DNA from: Desulfurobacterium sp. TC5-1
GTDB taxonomy: Bacteria; Aquificota; Aquificia; Desulfurobacteriales; Desulfurobacteriaceae
DNA: 64,000 bases
Direction: 5' to 3'
Assembly: GCF_000421485.1 (NCBI RefSeq)
Contig: NZ_ATXC01000001.1
Span: 1,357,087-1,421,086, forward strand
Position numbers and translations under genes: made by a program. Below, one piece after another: positions 17,243-25,755 of the stretch. Under the pieces are notes generated by a model. That model did no database searches. It was not told the origin of the DNA and saw only the letters and a list, made by a program, of their open reading frames with translations. Positions within the stretch are counted from its first letter, which is position 1. Each line of letters opens with the position of its first letter.

Positions 17243-18580
17243 ATGAATATTATCAATTCAGCCCTTGTGCCTGCAATGAGATACAAACTTTCAAGAACCT
17301 TAAAGTTCCGAAAAGCTGTTGGCGAACCTCCAGCCGAGGACATGAACAGCAGGGGAAAAAAGCTTCTTTACATTCATGTTCCTTACTGTGAAGAAGTGTG
17401 TCCCTTCTGTTGTTTTAATAGCTACGATATAAACAAATACAGACATACAATAAAAGAGTATTTCGAAGCGGTAAAAGAAGAAATTAAAATGTACAGAGAT
17501 CTGGGATACGACTTTAATTCTGCCTATGTAGGTGGAGGAACACCTACAACTGTTCCTGACGAACTGGCAGAAATACTTGAATTCATAAGAAAAGAATTCA
17601 ACATTACAGAAATTTCTATCGAAGCAAATCCGAGGATTTCTGATGAAACTGTAAAAATCTTTCAGAACGCCGGACTTGATAGACTATCTATAGGCATTCA
17701 AAGTTTCAACAATCAACTTCTGAAAGAGATAGGTAGATACGAAAAATACGGAAGCGGCGAAGAAATCAAAGAAAGGGTAAAAGAAATAATCGGAAAGTTC
17801 AGAATTGTAAATCTTGATTTCATCTTTAACCTTCCAACACAAACACCAGAAATACTCAAATCAGACCTTGAAACAGCCATAGAACTTGGCGCCGATCAGA
17901 TAACCTGTTATCCACTCATGGTGGCAGAACAGAACGTGAAAAACATTAAACAGATGGGGCAGGTTGATTACAATAAAGAAAGGTACATGTACTTTAACAC
18001 TGTTCTTCCTGCAATGAGAGAAAAGTACATCCCTGCATCTTCATGGTGCTTCTCAAGAAAAAGAGAAGATAAGAAAATAGACATGATTGACGAGTACATT
18101 GTGGATTATCAGGATTACATAGGCGTTGGATGTGGCTCTTTCTCATTCGCAAATGGTTATGTAAACATGAACGCCTATACCATTCCTCTCTACATATCTC
18201 TCATAAAAGAAGGGAAATTTCCGACTATAATGCGCTCTTACAAGTTGGCTTTCAAAGACCACATGAGATACTACATGATGATGAGTCTCTTTGGAAGAAG
18301 GCTTAATAAAGAGAAATTTAAAGAGAGATTTGGTGTAGAGTACGAAAGAGCTCTCTGGTGGGAATCTAAATTTGTCAAACTCATGGGTATAGTAACGGAA
18401 GAGAGAGGTAACGTTTACACTACCGAAAGGGGTATGTATGCATTCCTAATAATGCTCAGGCAGTTCTTCGTATATGCAAATCGCCTGAGGTTTATCGGAA
18501 AGAAAGGTTCCGCTGAAATCGAAGCGGAACTTAGAAAGTTAATAAAAGAATCCGACAAAGCGTACTCCATTAGTGGATGA
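17243..18580 (+). CDS. HemN/HemW-like radical SAM protein
   Basis: 445 residues. The radical SAM cluster motif is C49-x3-C53-x2-C56 (PYCEEVCPFCCF), followed by VGGGTPTTVP, IEANPR and LSIGIQSFNNQLL, the hallmarks of the oxygen-independent coproporphyrinogen oxidase family (HemN, HemW, HutW). A HemN-type C-terminal domain follows. The family includes true heme-pathway oxidases, heme chaperones and radical SAM methyltransferases, and I cannot choose between them. Monocistronic, with its own promoter and a terminator shared with the convergent prenyltransferase gene. Confidence 0.85.
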   Translation: MNIINSALVPAMRYKLSRTLKFRKAVGEPPAEDMNSRGKKLLYIHVPYCEEVCPFCCFNSYDINKYRHTIKEYFEAVKEEIKMYRDLGYDFNSAYVGGGTPTTVPDELAEILEFIRKEFNITEISIEANPRISDETVKIFQNAGLDRLSIGIQSFNNQLLKEIGRYEKYGSGEEIKERVKEIIGKFRIVNLDFIFNLPTQTPEILKSDLETAIELGADQITCYPLMVAEQNVKNIKQMGQVDYNKERYMYFNTVLPAMREKYIPASSWCFSRKREDKKIDMIDEYIVDYQDYIGVGCGSFSFANGYVNMNAYTIPLYISLIKEGKFPTIMRSYKLAFKDHMRYYMMMSLFGRRLNKEKFKERFGVEYERALWWESKFVKLMGIVTEERGNVYTTERGMYAFLIMLRQFFVYANRLRFIGKKGSAEIEAELRKLIKESDKAYSISG

Positions 18581-18604
18581 GAGGCTTAACCTCTCACCAC
18601 TTTT
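18573..18604. terminator. Bidirectional terminator between the radical SAM gene and the UbiA gene
   Basis: Stem GTGG-(A)-TGAGAGG at 18573-18584, loop CTTAA, stem CCTCTCACCAC at 18590-18600, then TTTTACTATT. One bulged A. The plus-strand stop codon lies in the stem and the minus-strand stop codon in the loop, so both convergent genes end inside the hairpin. Confidence 0.85.
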
Positions 18605-19536
18605 ACTATTAGGTCAACACCAAGGACAAGTATAAGAACAATATTTGTATCAAACATTAACTTAAATCCCTTTCCGTTCATTAACTTCAACGTCTCGTAA
18701 TCGTTATAGAAATCCCTTCTATTTTTCGCAAGATTTATAAGTCTATAGACAGAAACAAAAAGGTATGCGATGGGAATCGTCGCAACTATTGAAAGTCCAA
18801 GATGGAGAAGATATACGGCACAGAAAATGAGTGTCATCAGATAAATATAGAGAGAAGCGATATAAACATTGGCCATAGTATCTTTTCCAAATCTGACTAC
18901 AAGGTTTCTTTTTCCAGCTTTTTTATCAGGTTCATAATCGGGAAACTCCCTCAAAACTTTTTGTGCAAAAACAGAAATCATATAAGGCAGGGCCATCACA
19001 ACTGGAAGCCATGAAAAGTGCCTTGTCTGAAACATGTAAGCTATGAGCGTCGGAGCAACCGCATTTGTAAAAGCTAAAACAATCTCACCAAGCCCTCTGT
19101 AGGCAAACTTAAAGGGCCAACCCGTATAACCGTACGCTATAAGAAAGAGAACAAAACAGAGAAAATAGAAATTCCACGAAAATCTGTATTTAAAAACAAA
19201 CACCAGTCCCAACAGAACGGCAAGAATACCTGAAGCGTAAGCAATGAAAAGAGCCTCTTTGGGCGAGATGAGTCCTTCAACTAACACCTTTGAACCGCCT
19301 GTAAACTTTGACGGATTCTCACTATCCGTTTTTAAATCGGCAACGTCATTTTGAACGTAAACACACTCAACGGCAAGCATCAAAATAGAAAAACTTACAA
19401 CAAAAAGACCTACATCGATATGCCGCTCATCCCATATGGCAACCACCGTCCCAAGGAGAAACGGATAGACCATCGTTAAAAATTTAAAAGGCTTTGACAA
19501 TCTCACAAAAGCTCTCAACTTTTCTGTAAACGTCAT
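18586..19536 (-). CDS. UbiA-family prenyltransferase, probably for menaquinone
   Basis: 316 residues, about eight to nine membrane helices. The two Asp-rich motifs of the family are NDVADLKTD (about 63-71) and DYEPDKKAGKRN (about 198-209), which bind the prenyl diphosphate through magnesium. The second motif with KAGKRNLVVRFG looks most like MenA-type enzymes that prenylate a naphthoate, but other UbiA members (protoheme, archaeal lipid type) share it. A quinone role would fit the nuo complex and the prenyl synthase in this window. Own promoter; monocistronic. Confidence 0.82.
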   Translation of the reverse strand: MTFTEKLRAFVRLSKPFKFLTMVYPFLLGTVVAIWDERHIDVGLFVVSFSILMLAVECVYVQNDVADLKTDSENPSKFTGGSKVLVEGLISPKEALFIAYASGILAVLLGLVFVFKYRFSWNFYFLCFVLFLIAYGYTGWPFKFAYRGLGEIVLAFTNAVAPTLIAYMFQTRHFSWLPVVMALPYMISVFAQKVLREFPDYEPDKKAGKRNLVVRFGKDTMANVYIASLYIYLMTLIFCAVYLLHLGLSIVATIPIAYLFVSVYRLINLAKNRRDFYNDYETLKLMNGKGFKLMFDTNIVLILVLGVDLIVKVVRG

Positions 19537-19565
19537 ACCACCACCCCTGATATTAAGTCACTTTT

Positions 19566-19593
19566 ATTATAAAGGTTTAGTCCTATCATTCAA
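19566..19593 (-). promoter_or_regulatory. Putative promoter of the UbiA-family gene
   Basis: On the minus strand, TTGAAT (complement of 19588-19593) and a consensus TATAAT (complement of 19566-19571), 16 bases apart, 30 bases before the ATG at 19536. The same gap must also hold a promoter for the gene at 19629; TAAAAT at 19608-19613 is a candidate -10. Confidence 0.5.
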
Positions 19594-19628
19594 ATCAGAA
19601 AAAAGAGTAAAATATCTCCGGAGGCAGA

Positions 19629-20756
19629 ATGGAAGGCGTTTTTACGATAGAAGAACTGCAGAATCGGCTTCCCGATTACAGAGAAGTTGATGCCGTTACC
19701 TGTGCCACTTTTGCAATCGTTTCTGCCGTATCCCTTGTATTTGAATTTCCCTTTGCAGAACCAGGAAGGTTCAAAAAGGCTATAAAAGTTACAATAGACG
19801 GCGAAGAAACTCTAACTGGACCCGCTCCAAACGAAACACTTGGAATAGCAGATGGAATAGCCTCAAGGCCCCTCTTTGTAGAAAAACTTTTAAGCGGAAA
19901 AAGCGTTAAAGCCATCGTTACAGCAGAAAAAATGGACGGTTCAACAGAAACTATTGAAAGAAACCTATCCCTTGAAGATTTTTCCTACACAAAACTCCTC
20001 TTCACCAGAGTGTGTGTCAAAAACTACATGGGTTTTGTATCGGATAAACCCGTAAAAACCATCTTCTCAGCAGAGAAACTGAATCCAGGTGAATTCACAT
20101 TCTCAGGCTGCGGTGCGCTTAATCCCCTTGAACACTTCAAAGTAAAACCCGGTGAAAAAATCTTCATCGCAGGAACGGTAGGCATCGTTACAGGAAACGG
20201 AACAAGAAGCACACCTAAAAAACCAAACCTCTCGGTCATGTGCGATCTAAAAGACGTTAAGAAAGAGTACTTCGGTCTATTCAAAACAGGCGGAGGAACA
20301 GAATACTACGTAGGGTTAGGTATAAAAAAGTCAGTAGAAAGCCGTGAAGAGTATAAGAAACTCACAGAAAAGAGGCATGAAAACATCCCTCTTTTAGTGG
20401 CAAACGTTGTAGGAAGAAAACCTATAGCCACGCTAACTTACAGTGACGTCTGGAAATTTGACGATACCTTAAAATTTAACAGAGAAAAGTGCCAAAAGTG
20501 CAATCCCTGCCTTATAGAAGAACACTGTCCGGCAGAAGCGTTCTCAAAAGAAGAAGGATTTCTCACTAACTGTATGTTCTGCGGCAGATGTATCAACCTG
20601 TGTCCCTTCAACGCAGTAGAAGGAGATATTGGAACGGTCATGATAGATGGAAAAGAATACAAAATAACCTTCAGACAATCTTCTATCAAAAGAGCAAGAG
20701 AGATAGCACAGAAACTAAAAAACGGGTATGATTTTGATAAAATAGTTAAAGTTTAA
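19629..20756 (+). CDS. DUF39 (homocysteine biosynthesis-type) protein with C-terminal ferredoxin domain, methanogenesis-marker-16-like
   Basis: 375 residues. The first 275 resemble COG1900/DUF39: VDAVTCATFAI with Cys25, AEPGRF, GPAPNETLGIADG, LFTRVCVKNYMGF and SGCGALNPLEHF with a second conserved Cys. Residues about 290-330 hold cluster motifs CQKCNPC..EHCP and CMFCGRCINLCP. This order matches, from memory, the methanogenesis marker 16 group. DUF39 relatives transfer sulfur to aspartate semialdehyde to make homocysteine in methanogens; here that role is inference. GGAGG precedes the ATG; a UspA gene follows after 18 bases. Confidence 0.8.
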   Translation: MEGVFTIEELQNRLPDYREVDAVTCATFAIVSAVSLVFEFPFAEPGRFKKAIKVTIDGEETLTGPAPNETLGIADGIASRPLFVEKLLSGKSVKAIVTAEKMDGSTETIERNLSLEDFSYTKLLFTRVCVKNYMGFVSDKPVKTIFSAEKLNPGEFTFSGCGALNPLEHFKVKPGEKIFIAGTVGIVTGNGTRSTPKKPNLSVMCDLKDVKKEYFGLFKTGGGTEYYVGLGIKKSVESREEYKKLTEKRHENIPLLVANVVGRKPIATLTYSDVWKFDDTLKFNREKCQKCNPCLIEEHCPAEAFSKEEGFLTNCMFCGRCINLCPFNAVEGDIGTVMIDGKEYKITFRQSSIKRAREIAQKLKNGYDFDKIVKV

Positions 20757-20774
20757 AACATAAAGGGGGTAATA

Positions 20775-21674
20775 ATGAAGGTACTGTTTCCAACAATCTT
20801 TGAAAAGTTTTCATTTGGAATTTTAAGAGAATTAATAAAACTCAGGAAAGCAGGACTTAAAGAGATTGTATTTCTTTATGTAATAGAACCTGAAAAGGTT
20901 ATTGTTCCCAAAACAGGCGAACTGCTAAAAAGCGAATTGGAAAAGGAAAAACAGAAGGCAGAAGAGGGATTCAAAAAATGGCAGCTTCTCCTTGAGGAAT
21001 ACGGCATAGAGGCCTCCTACCACGTAAAAATGGGAAAAGCGGTAGAAAAAATACTTGAAACGGCGATAGAAGAAAATGCCGACCTTGTAATCTTAGGACA
21101 CAGGAAGAGGAGAAGCTTCTTCGGAATCCTATTTAGCAGTCTCGGTTCAACGGCCCTCACCTTCATAAAAGTTACCGCGTTTCCTGTTCTTATATTTCCA
21201 TCCACATTTAAAGAGCACGAAAAAGTAAGCATTTTTGAGAAGATAATCATAGCAACAGACCTGTCCAAAAACTCCTTTAGAATGATTGAGTATATCCTGA
21301 AATTCCAGCCGCTAATCGACGGAATAACTGTCGTTCACGTTCTCAAAAACGGAAGTGAAAGCACCGAAATAGAAGAAAAGCTTAAAGAGATAACAGACCA
21401 CATAAAATCTTCCGGCGTTAAAAATGTATCCTATAAAATCCTGCGGAATGATGAACCGGCTGATGCAATACTTAACGAAGCCCAGAACGAAAATGCCACA
21501 TTGATAGCAATGGGAATCATCGGAACCCACGAAGAAAAAAGGATGAAATACAACCTGTTCTGGTTTGGAAGTGTTGCCCAAAAAGTAACAGACGACGCTG
21601 ACATTCCGGTTCTTCTTGTTCCTCCTGAAAGAGAGGCTAAAACGATAGAAGAACTAATAGAAGACGAGGAATAA
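20775..21674 (+). CDS. Tandem universal stress protein (two UspA domains)
   Basis: 299 residues made of two Usp folds. The second ends with the ATP-binding pattern G-x2-G, then G-S-V-A near IPVLLVPPE; the first has the corresponding LGHRKRR..GSTAL and FPVLIFP in a weaker form. So domain 2 probably binds nucleotide and domain 1 less surely. It begins 18 bases after the DUF39 gene and ends one base before exbB, so it may be co-transcribed with both. AAGGGGG before the ATG. Confidence 0.9.
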   Translation: MKVLFPTIFEKFSFGILRELIKLRKAGLKEIVFLYVIEPEKVIVPKTGELLKSELEKEKQKAEEGFKKWQLLLEEYGIEASYHVKMGKAVEKILETAIEENADLVILGHRKRRSFFGILFSSLGSTALTFIKVTAFPVLIFPSTFKEHEKVSIFEKIIIATDLSKNSFRMIEYILKFQPLIDGITVVHVLKNGSESTEIEEKLKEITDHIKSSGVKNVSYKILRNDEPADAILNEAQNENATLIAMGIIGTHEEKRMKYNLFWFGSVAQKVTDDADIPVLLVPPEREAKTIEELIEDEE

Positions 21675-21675
21675 T

Positions 21676-22227
21676 ATGGAACTTCTTGCTAAAAGCGGCT
21701 TTGTAGGATATGTTATTCTTTTTCTCTCCATCGTTACGCTTGGCGTGTTCTTGGAACGAGTCTTCTCTCTCAACAGGTTTTACAGAAAGGTTAAAAAACA
21801 TGGTTTTAAGCCAGAAGTACGCAGGGTAATAGAATCTGTTGGTAATCAGTCTATTGAAGTTGTAGAAAATCTTCTAAGTATAAGAGGTTCAATGATAATA
21901 GCCGAATGCGAGAAAGGGGTAGGCTTTATAAGGCTCGCCTCTTCTATAGCACCTCTTCTCGGCCTCCTTGGAACCGTTATAGGAATGATAGAAGCCTTTC
22001 ACAATGTTGCCGGAAGTGGATATAGTGTTAATCCTGCCCAGTTAGCAGATGGAATATGGACAGCACTTCTAACAACGGCAGAAGGTTTGTGCGTTGCTAT
22101 TCCAGCATACTTCGGTTACTTTTACCTTACAAATCTGATAGAGAAGATTGAACTTGCCCTGAAACAGGATATGGAAGAGGTATTGATAGAGGTTTACGGT
22201 GATAGAGTTCAAAAAGAGAGAAGATAA
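21676..22227 (+). CDS. exbB: ExbB/TolQ/MotA-family proton channel
   Basis: 183 residues, three membrane helices (about 8-24, 90-112, 128-150). The central segment SIAPLLGLLGTVIGMIEAF and the later TTAEGLCVAIPAYFGY are the ExbB/TolQ signatures. With ExbD it uses the proton gradient to energise TonB. Followed by exbD with 29 bases of overlap and by tonB, so TonB-type rather than Tol or flagellar. Confidence 0.92.
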   Translation: MELLAKSGFVGYVILFLSIVTLGVFLERVFSLNRFYRKVKKHGFKPEVRRVIESVGNQSIEVVENLLSIRGSMIIAECEKGVGFIRLASSIAPLLGLLGTVIGMIEAFHNVAGSGYSVNPAQLADGIWTALLTTAEGLCVAIPAYFGYFYLTNLIEKIELALKQDMEEVLIEVYGDRVQKERR

Positions 22228-22582
22228 CGGTTCGATTCTTGATATTGCGCCCCTTGTTGATATGGTTTTTCTTCTCCTTATTTTTTTCCTCCTGACAAAC
22301 AGTTATCAGAAGCACCAGGTATCAGTTACTCTTCCTGCCACAAAATCGGGACAGGAAGTAACAGAGACGAAGAAAACATACACAATAGAAATAAAACCAA
22401 ACGGCATAATACTCATAAACGGAAAAACATCTACATTAAACGACATAGAGAAAATTCCAAAAACAGCCGAGGTTGACATAGCAGGCGATAAAAACATAAG
22501 CTATCAAACATTCATGAAAGTTTTAGACAGATTAAAAGAGGCAGGCATAAACAATGTCAATCTACTCACCCTCAAGGAATAA
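22199..22582 (+). CDS. exbD: ExbD/TolR-family protein
   Basis: 127 residues, GTG start. Short cytoplasmic N-terminus, then ILDIAPLVDMVFLLLIFFLL, with the essential Asp of the single membrane helix (PLVDMVF), and a periplasmic domain. Overlaps exbB by 29 bases and tonB by 29 bases, a strongly coupled trio. Confidence 0.92.
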   Translation: MIEFKKREDNGSILDIAPLVDMVFLLLIFFLLTNSYQKHQVSVTLPATKSGQEVTETKKTYTIEIKPNGIILINGKTSTLNDIEKIPKTAEVDIAGDKNISYQTFMKVLDRLKEAGINNVNLLTLKE

Positions 22583-23324
22583 AATTCTCATAATTACGAT
22601 GGTTTTCTCTCTCTTCTTGCATCTTACACTTTTAAAAATCATAGCAGCAAACAGTTACTCCACAGGAAAGTTATTTTCCCTGTCTGGTGGAAAAGGAAAA
22701 ATAAAGGTATCTCTAAAAACATACTCCACTTCTACTTTCAAAAAAAAGAAAAGGAGAAAAACTACAGAAATTAAAAGCAGTAATATCAAAGAAACAGCCA
22801 AAAGAAGAAAGAAAAAAGTTAGCAGTAAAATCACCACAAAAAAGGTACACTCTAAAAATGCACAAAAAATTCCAAAGAAACATAAAAATAAAAAACAGCA
22901 GGAAACAGAAAGTAACACAACGGCAGTAAAACAGAGAGAAGAAAAAACAACACAGCCAACAAACACTCAACAGGAAACTAAGGGCCAAAAAGTAGGTGGA
23001 AGTCTTTTCTCATTCCTTGATTGGAAACGTTCATACATAAACTCCGTAATCTTACGATTGGAAGAAAAAAAAGAGTATCCAATGGTGGCAAGAGAAATGG
23101 GAATTCAGGGAACCGTAAAACTAATCCTGATTGTCGATAGAAACGGAAAGCTTGTAAATGTTCAGGTGGCTGAATCATCAGGATTCCCGATACTTGATGA
23201 AAACGCCGTTGAAACGGCAAAAAAGGCAAAATTCCCGCCGTTTCCACCAGAAGTCAAAAAGAGCCAGATAAAAATTCCCGTTTACGTAATATACAAACTG
23301 ACCAAAAATGAAGAAAACATGTAG
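22554..23324 (+). CDS. tonB: TonB-family energy transducer with Lys-rich spacer
   Basis: 256 residues. N-terminal membrane anchor at about 10-30, then a long spacer (about 60-140) and a TonB C-terminal domain: YPMVAREMGIQGTVKLILIV and SSGFPILDENAVETAK, ending IPVYVIYKL. The spacer is dominated by Lys/Arg, Thr and Ser and has few prolines, unlike the Pro-Glu/Pro-Lys rods of classical TonB. It implies that the cell takes up substrates through an outer membrane, although no receptor gene is in the window. A later in-frame ATG (MVFSLFLH) is a possible alternative start. Confidence 0.88.
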   Translation: MSIYSPSRNKILIITMVFSLFLHLTLLKIIAANSYSTGKLFSLSGGKGKIKVSLKTYSTSTFKKKKRRKTTEIKSSNIKETAKRRKKKVSSKITTKKVHSKNAQKIPKKHKNKKQQETESNTTAVKQREEKTTQPTNTQQETKGQKVGGSLFSFLDWKRSYINSVILRLEEKKEYPMVAREMGIQGTVKLILIVDRNGKLVNVQVAESSGFPILDENAVETAKKAKFPPFPPEVKKSQIKIPVYVIYKLTKNEENM

Positions 23325-23375
23325 CAATTAAGAAACATTATTGTATAATGGAAGAAAATTACAGGAGGGGGCAAA

Positions 23376-23726
23376 ATGACCGGACTCGCCGAAAAAGCGA
23401 TGGAAGAAATACCTTACATAACAGGATACGCAGCGGTGAAATTTAACGGAGAACTCCTTTCAATTGCTGGTGAAGAAACTGAGAAAAATCTCAAAAACAT
23501 ACAGTCTATCGTAGAAAATTATATAAGCATATACCATTCACTGGGCGAATACGCAGTAGGTATTCCAAAAGAAATACTTATGACTACATCTGAAATAACA
23601 ATTCTTATAAGAATATTTTACAATTATGAATTTTTCCAGTTAGCGGTGCTTAAAAAAGATGCAAACTTAGGATACACCAGGTACATGCTTCACCACTACT
23701 CAAAAGCAATAGCAGAAGAGGTATAA
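23376..23726 (+). CDS. Small protein, possibly roadblock/LC7-like
   Basis: 116 residues, soluble. Its order of elements (GYAAVKFNGELLSIAGEE, a helix, a strand near ITILIRIFYNYEFFQLAVL, a final helix) resembles the roadblock/LC7 fold of small GTPase-associated proteins. The similarity is structural guesswork. AGGAGGGGG ribosome site; TATAAT at 23344-23349 may be its -10. It precedes an ODP-type diiron protein by one base, so the two probably act together, perhaps in oxygen or redox sensing. Confidence 0.55.
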   Translation: MTGLAEKAMEEIPYITGYAAVKFNGELLSIAGEETEKNLKNIQSIVENYISIYHSLGEYAVGIPKEILMTTSEITILIRIFYNYEFFQLAVLKKDANLGYTRYMLHHYSKAIAEEV

Positions 23727-23727
23727 A

Positions 23728-24561
23728 ATGGCACTTAAAATAGAAGAGATTAAAAAAGGAAAAATAGATTTAACAAATCCTGTAATTCTTTACGAATCTC
23801 CCGACTACAAAGTTGCATGGGTCGGCAGTGCTGAAGAATTTATTTTCAGGTGCAATGCGTACTTAATTTCCTCAGGAGGAATAAACATACTGATAGACCC
23901 GGGAGGCATACAACACTTTCCACAGGTTAAAGACAGAGTAACAAAAATTGTGGGGAATCCGGCAAATGTAACACACATAATAACACACCATCAGGATCCT
24001 GACGTTATAGGCTCTTTACCTGAATGGCTTAAAATAAATCCCGAAATCACGGTAATAACAACGCCGAGAACCAAAGTGCTAATCCCCTATTATGGCTTTG
24101 ACAGAGAAAATGTAAACTGGCTTGACGTTAGTCCGTTAGACGATACTATAATTGACATAGGAAATAGTAGCACTCTCATATTTTTAAGTGCACCTTTCCT
24201 TCACTTTCCAGACGCATTCGTAACATACGATTCAAGAAGCAGAATTCTGTTTTCCGGGGACATATTCGCAGCAATCCAGAACAGATGGGAACTTATAGTT
24301 AAAAACATGGAAAAACATAAAAATGAAATGATGTATTTCCATGTTTACTATATGGCCTCTCAAAAAGCTTTAAAGTACTTTGTCAACAAAGTGAGCCCCT
24401 TTAACATAAAAGCAATAGCCCCCCAGCATGGCTCAATAATTCCAGAAGAATTTGTAAAAACTGCTCTCGATTTTCTGTCAGAACTAAAATGTGGTATAGA
24501 CCTTTTATACGAGGAATCTCCGGTAAGATCTATAATGGACGAAATATTCGGAGAAAATTAA
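23728..24561 (+). CDS. ODP-type diiron metallo-beta-lactamase-fold protein (flavodiiron-like, no flavodoxin domain)
   Basis: 277 residues. All metal ligands of the flavodiiron core are visible: HHQDPD (His, Asp, Asp; about 92-97), His in PFLHFPDAF, Asp in FSGDIFA and His in APQHGS. The HQDPD form is that of ODP proteins, which bind oxygen at a diiron site and act as sensors. It ends at about 277 with no flavodoxin or rubredoxin domain, so it cannot by itself act as the usual oxygen reductase. ODP as a sensor with the preceding roadblock-like protein is inference. Confidence 0.8.
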   Translation: MALKIEEIKKGKIDLTNPVILYESPDYKVAWVGSAEEFIFRCNAYLISSGGINILIDPGGIQHFPQVKDRVTKIVGNPANVTHIITHHQDPDVIGSLPEWLKINPEITVITTPRTKVLIPYYGFDRENVNWLDVSPLDDTIIDIGNSSTLIFLSAPFLHFPDAFVTYDSRSRILFSGDIFAAIQNRWELIVKNMEKHKNEMMYFHVYYMASQKALKYFVNKVSPFNIKAIAPQHGSIIPEEFVKTALDFLSELKCGIDLLYEESPVRSIMDEIFGEN

Positions 24562-24625
24562 AAGCCTGCCTCCCGGTAAAAAAAACATATATTTATTCTG
24601 AAACTTCATTTCAAAAGGCAGGAAA

Positions 24626-25207
24626 ATGGAACTTTTCAATCCATCCTACTGGCAGACCTTTGCATTAAAGTACGGCATAGCGGGACTTGCCCTCAATAGC
24701 TTTATCGAAGCCATATTCTTCCCAATACCACCTGATGTCCTTCTAATTGCCCTGTGTGCCACAAACCCTCAAAAAGCGTTCTTTTACGCACTCATAACCA
24801 CAATCTTTTCAACGCTCGGTGGTATTGTAGGATACTTTATTGGATACAAAGGGGGAAAACCTTTAGCGATAAGATTTTTCGGTGAAGAAAAAGTAAACAG
24901 GGTTCACCGCCTTTTCGAAGCTTACGAAAGTATGATAATCCTCACAGCAGGATTTACGCCTTTACCCTACAAACTGTTTACAATAACTTCAGGTGTTCTA
25001 TTCGCAAGCCTCCCAAAACTTATAATATTCTCCGTTATAGGGAGAGGATTGCGGTTTTTCGCTGAGGCCGCTCTATTCTATTTTTACGGAAGCCAGATAA
25101 CCGGTTTTGTCGAACATAACCTCAATATCATTTTTACCGTTTCCGGTGCATTGATAATTATTCTGTTCCTTGCATACAGAAGGATAAAGAGAGGTAAACT
25201 TCCATGA
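24626..25207 (+). CDS. DedA-family (VTT domain) membrane protein
   Basis: 193 residues, four to five helices. The motif FIEAIFFPIPPDVLLIALC near the start and ITSGVLFASLPKLI, GRGLRFFAEAALF later are DedA/SNARE-associated signatures (a Pro-rich re-entrant loop and a conserved Arg). DedA proteins are linked to flipping of undecaprenyl phosphate or phospholipids. It overlaps the following ferredoxin gene by four bases. Confidence 0.88.
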   Translation: MELFNPSYWQTFALKYGIAGLALNSFIEAIFFPIPPDVLLIALCATNPQKAFFYALITTIFSTLGGIVGYFIGYKGGKPLAIRFFGEEKVNRVHRLFEAYESMIILTAGFTPLPYKLFTITSGVLFASLPKLIIFSVIGRGLRFFAEAALFYFYGSQITGFVEHNLNIIFTVSGALIIILFLAYRRIKRGKLP

Positions 25208-25755
25208 GAGGAAGGAGAGACTTTTTCAAGGAACTATTCAGCTCTGTGACAAAAGCAGCAGCAGAATTTGCATACGAAGTATCAAAAACAACCGAAAACC
25301 TTGTAAGACCACCGGGAAGTGCCGACGAAGATACCTTCACAGCACTGTGTGAAAAGTGTGGTAAATGCGTGGAAAACTGCAAAACAGGCGTACTTGAAAA
25401 GTATAAAAAGCTAAACCCTATTATTTTAGAAACACCCTTTATGAACTTTGACAACAACTATTGTGAACAGTGCTACACCTGCATAGAAAGCTGTTCTTCC
25501 GGTGCTCTAAAGTTTGAAAACCTTAAAAAATATAGGTACGTTGCAAAACTATTAAAGGATAGATGCGTTGCGTTTAAAGAGATGTTCTGCCTTACATGTT
25601 ACTGGAGCTGCCCGAATATAGATAAAGCCATAACCATAAGGGATAGAAGCTATCCAGAATTTCACCCTGAAGAGTGTAAGGGATGTGGAAGGTGTATAAA
25701 CGCCTGTCCAACCGAACCTAAATCCATAATTATGGTAAAGGTTGAAAATGAGTGA
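25204..25755 (+). CDS. Polyferredoxin, NapF-like
   Basis: 183 residues, begins MRGRRDFFKE. Cluster motifs: CEKCGKCVENC (about 49-59), CEQCYTCIESC (about 90-100), a Cys group CVAFKEMFCLTCYWSC and CKGCGRCINACP near 158-169. So three or four [4Fe-4S] clusters, like NapF/MauM-type ferredoxins. No Tat or Sec signal beyond the double Arg at the start, so probably cytoplasmic. Nothing nearby identifies the redox partner; a nitrate reductase is not in the window. Overlaps dedA and runs eight bases into the holA region. Confidence 0.82.
   Translation: MRGRRDFFKELFSSVTKAAAEFAYEVSKTTENLVRPPGSADEDTFTALCEKCGKCVENCKTGVLEKYKKLNPIILETPFMNFDNNYCEQCYTCIESCSSGALKFENLKKYRYVAKLLKDRCVAFKEMFCLTCYWSCPNIDKAITIRDRSYPEFHPEECKGCGRCINACPTEPKSIIMVKVENE

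Noticed and set aside
22655-22988. Two hydrophobic minus-strand frames
   Set aside because: They are complements of the Lys-rich tonB spacer (AAA/AAG reads as TTT/CTT), so the apparent membrane helices are an artefact of composition.
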